From Bradysia coprophila (lineage: Eukaryota > Arthropoda > Insecta > Diptera > Sciaridae): DNA of 64,000 nt. The stretch is taken from contig NW_023503375.1 of assembly GCF_014529535.1 (NCBI RefSeq), positions 2,356,001 to 2,420,000 on the forward strand, given 5' to 3'. Positions 36,101 to 46,400 of this stretch are shown one piece after another; the first letter of the stretch is position 1, and the number at the start of each line of letters is the position of its first letter. The position numbers were made by a program, and so were the translations under genes. The notes beneath the pieces were generated by a model. It was not told the DNA's origin and ran no database searches. It saw only the letters and a program-made list of their open reading frames with translations.

Positions 36101-39100
36101 TAAAGTACTCTCATTTTTAGCATGAAACCAATACTCTCTATAGAGAGTATTGATGAAACGCATTCATATTCTGTTTAGCTCTCCGCGTGCGGTTCAAATT
36201 GGTCCCTCAATCGTTTCAACCAATGCAAGCCCTCAATTCAGGGGAGAGATAAAATAGAGAATTGCGTTCCGGTACTTACTACAACTGCAATAAGTCTTTT
36301 GTTTTAAGTTTTTTGCAATTCTGTGACGGAAATCAACCATCAGTTTCAGTGTGATTAGTTTTACGATTGTGATTTCTATTGATGTCGTTTACTAAAAAGT
36401 TGTGCATTTTAATTGGAACTATATCATAAACTAAATGGTATATTTCATGAATAGAAAAAACGTTGTATCTTATCGGTTCATATGATGGTATTTCCTCGCA
36501 CTAGATATTGATGGTCGGGGCGAGGCGATACTCAACCTTGGTATAAATAACTATTATGACACGGTTTTATAATTGTAGTAAGACAAACGACTCATCGCCT
36601 ATAATTTCGAAAAGGTTTTTTACACAAAAGATTTTGAGGAGACTGTCATCTTCACTTTTTTTTGTCAATACGGGGCTTGTCTCTTGTCAAATCAACAATA
36701 AAATGTTTTTATTTTATTTAAGTTTTGTTCGTGACCCTTCATGTTTAAGGGTTATTCTTTGAATGGAAATCGATTAATTTTGAGTGTTACAAAAACTCTA
36801 CTTTCAAAATCTATGTTCTGTTATTATGTTGTGCCAACGCGTAACGTTCTCGTGAATTTAAAAGAAATGTTTCTAAGTATTTACGATTTAAGTTCCTCAA
36901 AATGTTTCTATATATCCATACACGTAAAAGTGACTTCCGGGTACATACATTTCCCGATGGGTCTGTTCGGCAGTGGCTCGATTTCCCGGTAACCAAATTT
37001 TTACAAAGGTATACCCGGTATACTGGATATCAAGGATACACGTAATTTGCCACACGCGCGAAGTACTAGGGGCTTCTCGCTTTAATATGGCTTTTGTAAT
37101 TGATAGATATCGAAGTAGACGGTAATTGCAAAGCAATTACTTTTCTATTACTTTTGTATGCATGCCACAAAATCAATCAACTGTTTTTGAATGATTTTAA
37201 TCATAAAATCGCATTTACTTTTAGGTTAGTACCGAAGCATACGAATTCGATGACATAATTGATTATGACCCGGTTTCTGACGATGATGAGGCAATTGATG
37301 AGGTAAAATTACCTATCTGTTTGGTCATAGTTATATAAATTCATCACCTTTGTTAAACCTTCCTATTGTATCCTGTTTTCAGGGAGGTCATGAAATACAG
37401 ATTGATGAAAATGAAGAGGTAATTTTATTCATTAATCAAATACCTAGCTTCATAATAAAATTTCCAGAAATGCTAGGAAGATTGTAACAATGATCTACCT
37501 CACACATCTTTTATACTTAAAACTGTTAATTTTTGCAGACATATGATGCGCTGGATCGTATTTTCAAAAGCACTGGTTTGAACAGTTCAAGAATTGAGGC
37601 AAATGTTTTATTCGACGGTACGTTACAAGTGGAAGAAGTTACTGGTGGTAAGTTTTGCTGCTTTTAAAAAAGGTCAAAGACGAAAACGCATTTAAGACAA
37701 ACTTTTAACATCGGAAACAGGATCTATTTGTGAGCCTCCGCAACAAAATTTCAAATGTGGTTCGTGCGACAAAACTGAGATGCACGTCGACACATCTGAT
37801 GGTTCCGAAAATAAAAAAGAATTGCTGTCCGTATTGCTTTAAACTTCAGAGTAAATTGGCACGGCATATCGTTGATTTACATACCGAAGAAGCAGATGTT
37901 CAGAATCTGCTGAAATTCGATATAGGTAATTATATCAGTAACGAATATCATCCTTAACACCAGGGTTACATGGGCGCCGCTAAATCGGTAGCATAGCTAA
38001 TATTCAAAAGAAGTAGCGCGCGGTAAAATTTAATTAGCAAAATACTTTGCTAGTATAACGATAGTATAGCGGTCTTATAGTTCACTGAAGATTTTATTAG
38101 TTCGATGTTGACGTTGACTTAATCAGCTCAGGCGCTAAATATTTTGTCGGAAAGTATCACAACTAATGCTAATGCTTAATGTTTTAAGACTGAAAACTTA
38201 TGAGAATTTGTGTGTGTTTTTTTTTTATATTTTTCCATGTAAGGTTTTTAGCCTTTAGCGAAGGACTAGCGATCGCAAAGAGCAGTCGCTATTTACGTAC
38301 TAATTAAAAATTCATTAGCGAAAAAAAGCAACCCTGCTTAACAAATCATCAAGTTTGTGTTTAAACTTAACATCTTCGATTTTAAATTTGTACTTTAAGC
38401 CCAGTCACTTGAAATGTGTCATATTTGCACAGTTTCTATATTTCTAACTCTTAACTCCATTCGTCGCTTTTATTACTATAATGCTCGTTCACGCTGAAGT
38501 GAATCACAGCGAATAGTCGTTTCTTTTTTATCATTGAAATTCGTAGTCGCAAAGTCTGTCAATCTTATTACTCACAAAAAGAATTTAATTCTTTTTAATT
38601 GAAGATGTAGCTCATTTCTATATCCTATTCGAAGCTTTACTACTATCAATCTTCTCTAATTTTATTGTCATTTCTGTTAGTATTTTGGTAAGGTCTTATT
38701 ACATACTTCCGTTTGTCTTTGTAGGGTCAAAGGAACGGAAAAAGATGCTTGACGCGCTCAAGAAACGAGGCAACACACGGTTTAACACCGATCCTAAAAT
38801 CAACAAAGGGAAAAAGATGATAGTGAGTCGAAGACCGAACAGTAAATTCAAGCGAACTGGAAAGGACTTCAGAATATGCGCATTTTGTCTGGGTACTTAC
38901 TCAATGACTAGTACACGACAACATATTTGCACAAGAAAAGCTGCGAAAGGCGACCGTTCATTAATTAATCTCAGTCGAATGGTTGAAGGACGTTGGCACA
39001 AAGATGCGTCGAAGGCTCTACAAACGGCAATGTCTGGTTTCAACGAGGACGATATCGCGACATTAGCAAAATACGATTGGCTAATGATTACGTTCGGAAA

Positions 39101-39781
39101 CTCGTTTTGTGAGCAGCTTGACACTCTTCGCCAGCAGAAATTGGTTCGGCAGCAGTTAAGAATCCTGAGTCGGCTGCTGATTGAAGTGAAAAATAATGAA
39201 GCAACAGTCACCGACTTCGCATCTATTTTTCAAACAAACTTCGTTGATTCCGTCATCGCAGCGATTCGTGTCATTGGCCGGTTCAATTCAACAACGAATT
39301 ACTTCAAATCACCATCACCAGCAACAAACTTAGTTACTTTGGTAAAAAAGGTCGGGCTCCTGCTGCGTGATGAATGCATAGCGAATAAAAACAAACAACT
39401 GAAAGAGCAGACAGAAGACTTCATAGCTTTGTTCACCTCTAGATCTACAATAAAAATCAACAAGCTGGCAGCAAAATCGCGAGCGAAAATGTCGTTAGAG
39501 AGAGTCGAAACAATGCCTACAACTGATGAAATTAATAAATTCCAAGAATTTTTAAATCGAAAATGCGATGAATATTGCCAGTTATTGAATGCCGGATCTT
39601 TTGCTGATGAAAGAGAATTTTCAAGAACGTGGATCAAGCTGGTGGAGGTGACGTTAGTGTCGATTATGATGTTCAACCGTCGTCGTGTCGGTGAAATGCA
39701 ACTATGTGAAATATCGAACTATATCCGCAGGGAGAAGGTAACACAGGATTCCGAAGGAACTGCTTTCCATGACTCTTCCTA
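33133..39781 (+). CDS. Multi-exon SAP-like/zinc-finger protein with tyrosine-recombinase-like box (3' part in gap)
   Basis: Exons by GT-AG and phase: 33133-33240, 33297-33536, 35628-35732, 35796-35870, 37225-37302, 37383-37418, 37539-37647, 37721-37925, 38725 to the gap at 39782; about 670 residues visible. Exon 1 encodes WCLKNGSSGTKEKLVALL, resembling a SAP DNA-binding motif. Exons 2 and 4-6 are acidic and end in D/N-E-E or IDE. Exon 8 has FKCGSCDK and CCPYCFKLQSKLARHIVDLH (C2H2 finger); exon 9 has ICAFCLGTYSMTSTRQHIC. FNRRRVGEMQLCEI (39672-39713) resembles the first catalytic-arginine box of tyrosine recombinases; the H-x-x-R and tyrosine boxes would fall in the gap. Exon 8 needs one fewer A in the run 37813-37818 to keep frame. 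It could be a mobile-element recombinase or a host gene caught in the duplication; function is unproven. Confidence 0.7.
35008..35065 (+). pseudogene. Degenerate extra copy of the GNR exon
   Basis: Follows a good acceptor (TTCTGCAG) and reads GGTTATTCCTTGAACGGAAA then TCGAGTAATTTGGAGTG, nearly matching the start of the exon at 35628. It has no usable donor or frame continuation that I can see. A similar fragment lies at 36747-36790. Confidence 0.6.
36129..36152. repeat. 24-bp perfect palindrome
   Basis: CAATACTCTCTA followed by its exact reverse complement with no loop, in the intron after exon 4. Also present in copy 2 at about 63894-63917. Confidence 0.9.
36747..36790 (+). pseudogene. Degenerate extra copy of the GNR exon
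   Basis: AGGGTTATTCTTTGAATGGA followed by AATCGATTAATTTTGAGTG matches the first 40 bases of the exon at 35628 almost exactly, then diverges. There is no acceptor immediately before it. Confidence 0.6.
37961..38336. mobile_element. hAT-like MITE in the last visible intron
   Basis: Ends CAGGGTTAC and GCAACCCTG bound 376 bp and are flanked by CTTAACAC (37953-37960) and CTTAACAA (38337-38344), an 8-bp target duplication with one mismatch. CAGGG-type termini with 8-bp duplications are typical of hAT elements. No transposase is present. Confidence 0.8.
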
Positions 39782-40243
39782 NNNNNNNNNNNNNNNNNNN
39801 NNNNNNNNNNNNNNNNNNNNNNNNNNNNNNNNNNNNNNNNNNNNNNNNNNNNNNNNNNNNNNNNNNNNNNNNNNNNNNNNNNNNNNNNNNNNNNNNNNNN
39901 NNNNNNNNNNNNNNNNNNNNNNNNNNNNNNNNNNNNNNNNNNNNNNNNNNNNNNNNNNNNNNNNNNNNNNNNNNNNNNNNNNNNNNNNNNNNNNNNNNNN
40001 NNNNNNNNNNNNNNNNNNNNNNNNNNNNNNNNNNNNNNNNNNNNNNNNNNNNNNNNNNNNNNNNNNNNNNNNNNNNNNNNNNNNNNNNNNNNNNNNNNNN
40101 NNNNNNNNNNNNNNNNNNNNNNNNNNNNNNNNNNNNNNNNNNNNNNNNNNNNNNNNNNNNNNNNNNNNNNNNNNNNNNNNNNNNNNNNNNNNNNNNNNNN
40201 NNNNNNNNNNNNNNNNNNNNNNNNNNNNNNNNNNNNNNNNNNN
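39782..40243. other. Assembly gap (462 N)
   Basis: Unresolved bases interrupt exon 9 of the SAP-like/zinc-finger gene. After the gap one plus-strand frame stays open (LIILDFILKADSEKNQPK, then a stop near 40325), which may be the protein C-terminus, but linkage across the gap cannot be tested here. Confidence 0.99.
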
Positions 40244-40394
40244 TCATCTATCAAACTAATCATACTCGACTTCATTTTGAAAGCTGATAGTGAAAAGAAT
40301 CAACCAAAATCATTGAGGGCCGGCTAAAACACAAGGCTGAGCTCATGAGTTGCGAAAATGTTCGAAATTGTGGAAAAATTCGGTTTTGGACGAT

Positions 40395-40478
40395 CTCAGT
40401 TTTTGGAAATTTTTGGAAATTTTTTGGAAAATTTGGTAAAAATTTCCAAAAAAATTACCAAAAATAGGCCCTGCTTAA
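40395..40478. repeat. TTTTGGAAATT repeats ending AAAAATAGGCCCTGC
   Basis: Several TTTTTGGAAA units are followed by their partial reverse complement (TTTCCAAAAA) and AAAAATAGGCCCTGCTT, an arrangement like that at 32815-32905. Confidence 0.5.
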
Positions 40479-43400
40479 ATCACAAAATGTATGAATGTCC
40501 GACTGAAGTAAGCGATTCAGTACCAAACAGTTTGGTTTACTGAAGTAATAGATTTATTGATTAAACCATGATACGTTGAACAATCAACAGAACCAATCAC
40601 ATCACGTTTAATGAAAATTGTCGTTGGTGATAAATATTAATGCTTTCACTAACTAATAAGCGCGATTTATTCATTTAGTATGCTGTTACAAAATACATAT
40701 TTCATGTACTTTCTTATCATTAATTTACTTTGTCATTTTGAATGCACATGGTATGTACACACGTGAAGTGACGAAACTTATCTTTGTTCAAATTTCTTCA
40801 CTCTTGCTAATATTCTAATTCGCCTCCTTTCCTAGCGTTTACGATACACTCTAAACTAATCATGTGCCCAAAATAAAGGAAAAATGAATCCAAACTTTGA
40901 AGCGGTTGCATTGTGTTAAGCATGAGTAACTTTTGCCCACATGTACATTCATCGTGTGTTATGGCAAATCGCGCATTTGATTACTTTGTTTACGAAAAAT
41001 ATTGTTTCAATCATCACATAAACCTCATCACCTCAACTCGACCAACGAAACAACACTATTGGAATACACGTGCTCGATAAATGGCTTACATACGCTTACA
41101 TACCAACAGCCAGTACACGAGCCGCGAGATATATATATATATATTTTATTTGTAATATGCATTTAAAAGTTCTGCGACTGAAACAGAGAGAAGGAATGAA
41201 AATGTTGTTTATCGATGAAAAAGTGGAAAAAGTTTAACTGAAAAACCGAACTTATTATACAAATTTATTTTTGGAATTAAAACGTCGACAGAAATGTTTG
41301 TTTTTGGTGTTGTACAGCATGTCACACGTATATAACACTCGCACAATATAGTTCTCCATTCTTCTCTGAATTTCACAACAAGTCAATGATTTTCATATTA
41401 GTCATTCAATCGCAAATGGGTTTAATAAAATACAACTTTATCGATGTGTTTGGTATATGTAGACTGGTAGATTGTATTTCTACATTTTACATGAAGCAGT
41501 TGGAATTGATTAGTGTAATGGACAACACAGTAATATTCTAATTCATTGTAAACATATTACACCAGAGACCAGCTTAAACTAGCAATTTAAAATTTAAATT
41601 AATTTCCCATTTATTCAAATTAAATTAAGTTCTTTAAATTTAAGTCACGTTTAAGGAAACATGATACATCACGCCTTTCGCAAGTAAAGAAAATAGTAAA
41701 CAACACAAAGAGTAGATGCTAAGATGATGAATGTTTACATTTTGTTGGGTTTTTTGAAGATATAATTTTAAAGCTAAATGATACGTCACACAGAAAAAGA
41801 TTTAGAGATTTACTGAAGGTGCAACTGATGAAAAGAATATAATTTCTACGAGAAATGAAGAAGCAAAACTGTACTGTTGCTGATAATTTCATAATATTTC
41901 AAATATTAGTCGCAAAAACCACATCCCAAGAAATACTTATCGCGATGGTGAAGAAAATATCAGTCGTAACAAACAATTACAAACATCAACACGAAATGAA
42001 TGTAAGTAAATTCAACGAAATTATGAAAACTTCGCAGTTTTCCAAATGCCAATTTGTTGTTATTTTTTTCCGACGAATGCATAATACTACACGTGTATGG
42101 CAACAAAGTAAATAAATGCATTATTGTAACAACAATGTCAATTGATGAAAATAGATTGGAGAACGTACGTATTTATCGAAATGTTTATCAAACATTTTGC
42201 CGTATAGGTGTAAAAACTGGCGACTTTTCCGTTTTCTGTTTTCATATTTATTGCCACGAAATGAAAATTTAATAATAATTTTTTTTACCATATTGATTTC
42301 CTAGTGCCCCCCGAACACAAAGCCATTATTTTTAAATTCGTTTTTTATTTGACGAGACAAAAAAAGCAATACACTACCGAGTCAACATGTGCGGTAATGC
42401 TGCTGTACAACACTATATTACCTATTAAGTGATATAATATATACCTTCAAAAGTTCATATTGTAAAATGTTCAAACGTTGTGTTCCATACCACCGTATAT
42501 ACCAAAAACCTAATGCGCTATATTATATAAATAAAAACACAATCAACTCAAATGTAATCGCTCCACGTGCTCTCGTTTAGGTATGTACATATATTATACT
42601 TATTTTTACATGTACTATACATACTTATTATCCGATATAAATTTGTGTTGTTGCGCAAAAAGTGTTTTTTTTTTATATAGTTTTAATTGATGTTGTGTAA
42701 GCGAAATAAAATGTTATAATTTTTCGTTGAATCCGTTGAATCCGTTTGTGTTTGTTTTCAACTATTAAATCTCGGATCCAGTAAGCTATCACCAAAAATT
42801 CCCCATTTCCAATTAATCGATTAGAGAAAACTTTCTGTTGAGAATGTATATAACCTTTAAACTCTGTCATACGAGCGCTTGATATTGCAACATATTCAAA
42901 CTTCTAACTCTCTTTTTCGATAATTGCTTTGCATACAAATTATCTGACGCATACTAATCAATGAGTAGGAAAATTTAATGTTTACAGCAACCATTATTTT
43001 ATGCAAATCATATTACCATCCATACTAGTTTGTTGCTACTAAATTTCATTATAGTTTTAAGAGCGAATGAACTGATGCTCACGAATGACCGTTCGCGTCA
43101 ATGTTGTTTTAAATTGAGCGTTAAACATTATGATGCAATACCTCGTTGTATTAGAACACACAATTCTAAATTCAAGTCTAAATTAATCATCAACTCATCA
43201 AGCATAAACAACGTGTATTAACATTTTACAACTGGTAATCACATGAGTGAGTAACAAATAAAGTGTAACTAGCAGTAAAAACAGTTAATGGGTGTGGGAT
43301 CACGCAAATATTAACAAAAAAGAGATCTATAAAACCGTTGGTCATGAGGAACCGCCGCCACTCAATTTGTCTCTGTGATGATGATCATCCTTACGTAGAA

Positions 43401-46400
43401 TTTCCTAACGACAATGCTCGGTATAATATACCGAAGAATGTTTATGCATAATTTAAATTGCTTTGAATTTACTCATTCACACACACTTATGTGAGAGAAA
43501 GAGTTGAGAGAGACACAGACGAATATATACATCATATCATCAAAATAAACATATTGTGTAATGGGTAAATTGAAGAAAATGAACTATATATGCAGCACCG
43601 ACGTCTATATAACATAATCCACCTTATTTGTTCGCGTTACACATCAAACATTATTATTTCTAACTAACTCTAGCCAACGAGTCATCAATGCGCAAGTTGT
43701 GTGTGCTATTATTAATTTTTCTTATCAGGTTAGAGATATATCGAGAATATGACGTCATCGTCTAACAGAGCACACATGCTTCAGTGAATTTCTTCGGAAT
43801 TTTTTTTAAATAGTAAAACAAACAAACAAGCAGATAAAATTCTCTTTAGTACCACCGATTATACAGACGTGTTTGACCGTTCGGAAAGCTTTGGACGGTG
43901 TTCTGGAATATTTTGAAAATTATAAAGAATCGGAGGATGCTTAATTGCTAAATATGCGCTACCACTATAGAGTGTTATCCGATTGTAAGTGTATAGAGGA
44001 ATTTTTTATAGGTAGCCATAAAATGTTCGAGTGCTGTAACGAAAATTCTTATCAAAAATTTACAAGGCTGAAAAACTTCAAATATTTATCCATACTCGAA
44101 ATTAATAAAATAACATTGTACAAACGCTTCTTTGCTATCTAACATGTTAAATAGTTAGACATCGAATTGTTATCACAACAATTTAGAGTGTGTCGTCATC
44201 GTCGTTCAAAATCGGCTTTAATGTAATAAAAAAAATTAAAACCAAATTTTTTACAGAGAATGTTCGGTTTTGTTTGATAACAGAGATTCATTTAATATTT
44301 TCTATGTTTGAAATTGTTTGGATGTGTAATATTGGACGCATGAGTTGTGTAATTGTTTAATGTATATTATACGAAACGAATATATATGGCCTAATGTGTT
44401 TGTTGAGATTAACGTCGAGATTATTGTTGGTATGGAGAATATGTGGTGATAATTTGATGGTATTTTAGGATGTTATGTAAATTATTTTATTTTTTTCGGT
44501 TGATAATATAATTCAATTCGATGCTAAAGTAACACCAGCGACCACTTACGATTCTTAAAATAATTTCAGAATTGATATGACACGTGACGCAATGGATGTC
44601 TTAAGTTTCATATATAGTGTAATAATGCCTTTTCCTTATTGAATAAAAACATTATATCATTTGATTAGACACACACGCAATTTCATATTATAATTGTGAA
44701 GGACCCGTTGATCTAATTATGAAAACTTTTTTTAGGACTTTTTCCTGGAATGGACAATAATACGAGAATCGTAGTCAAAGTTGAGTGGTATATTGGTTGC
44801 TCATTATTTTCAGAAAAAAAAAGTTAGATCACAATGCAGTTCAAAGACAGTAATTACTTAGAAGTAAAAGTGGAACACACGAAAATATATTTGAAAGAAA
44901 TCCATTTAAAAAAAAATTAGAAATGTAAGTAGGCAAATGCCACGACCGGGTCCATTTGTTTTGTCATCCAAAGTAAATGGGTCACATTAGAGCCGGTTTG
45001 AAATATAATTATTTAAAATATGAAAGAGTGTTATTGCTCGGCTAAAATATATTCTTTCGTTAATCTATATATCTCTTTGCCATTGAACGAACAACAAAAA
45101 AATTGACACAAATCACTCATCAACCATATAGACCGTGAGTTATGTTCTGCGGTAAAGAGGCAAACATATCTATTTGAATTATATCAAATATAATATCTAG
45201 AAATGTATTCCGTATGAATATGCCCATTATACATGTTAGGTATACTAGTGAATGGCACAAAAACAGAAATTTTGTTGTTAATTTTTTTTTTGTAATAAAC
45301 GAGTAAACAAAAGATAAAAATTCTTTTAACCTACATTTAAAATTAAAACAGAAAATTTTTTTCTTTTCTTTCTTTCTTTTTCTTTCGTTTCTCTCTTATA
45401 CGGTACGTCTAATGATGAATTTATTTTTTTATTATTAACTCGATGAATGACCCAATTCGGAGGAAACTTTTTTTTTAATGTTGGTGAAATTTGCTTCGAT
45501 AATATCTTATATTATTTCAATCGTTATTGATTTGAAAAATATTTGTTTCCTTAGAAAAATGGTATCTAACATCAGGAGAGGTTGAGGTATTACCGGAACA
45601 AAAAAAAACATTATTTTTTAAACTCACCAATCTTTATATTCCCAATTGTTTTTCTTTTAAATTCCACTTTTATTTCGATGTAAATATTGTTATCATCCAA
45701 CTGAAGTGTTTGTTTTTTGTTATAAAAATGTAAATTATTTCACCAAATTTTTTTTTTTTTTAAAAGCCACCAACTGTCTATTAACGATACTTCGTTTAAA
45801 AGTTCAATATTATTTTTATCAACAGAATTATATTCTGGTAATCGTTCAATACCAAAAACCGATTCGGTAAAATAATTGTTCAATAAAACACTTTTGGTAA
45901 TTCAAATAATGTCTTTACGTTCAATGTCGGTGAAAATTGGACAGAATAAATATAAATATCCAAAGTTTAATACACAAATAAATTATTTTCTTCTTCAATA
46001 AAAATATTGTTCCGATCAGCTCAACGGTTGAATATAAACTGAATGTCTGTTCTTTGTGGCGCGAGTGAATCTTGGTCTTCCTCCGGGGCCGGTTGAATAC
46101 TATATAACAAAATTGTGTATATTATGTTGTTGTTGCCGTTCGTAAATCGTAATTCCGTTTTAACGATATAATTTCAATGTGGAAATGTGTTTAGTTTTCT
46201 TTCGTTTCTGTTGATTTTGACTATACACTTTGTCGTCTGGCTTCGTTCTGTCTCGTTATAAAATTTTAAAAAAAACTCTGCTTCGCTCTCTGAGATATAA
46301 TGAGCTTTATGTGTCATGAAACACAAGCACAAAACAACTTGCATGCAACATCGTTCGATGAACGAATTTTCTGTTGCAATATAATGAAAGTTACTTCGGG

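Larger units (their letters stand above)
28818..36235. repeat. Large near-identical duplication, copy 1 (shared part)
   Basis: Bases 28818-36235 match 56582-64000. The left edge is sharp: the flanks differ (LINE on this side, unrelated AT-rich DNA on the other) and identity begins at GTTGTGTGTATCAAAGTGAA. By eye the copies differ by five single-base indels (near 29247, 31741-31746, 32802, 32862, 35561) and no substitution that I noticed. These indels exactly explain the drift of the offset from 27764 to 27766 and back. The right edge is outside the comparison because copy 2 runs off the window. Terminal inverted repeats could therefore not be tested. Confidence 0.95.

Noticed and set aside
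39702..40287. Open frames passing through the N gap
   Set aside because: They are artefacts of untranslated N bases.
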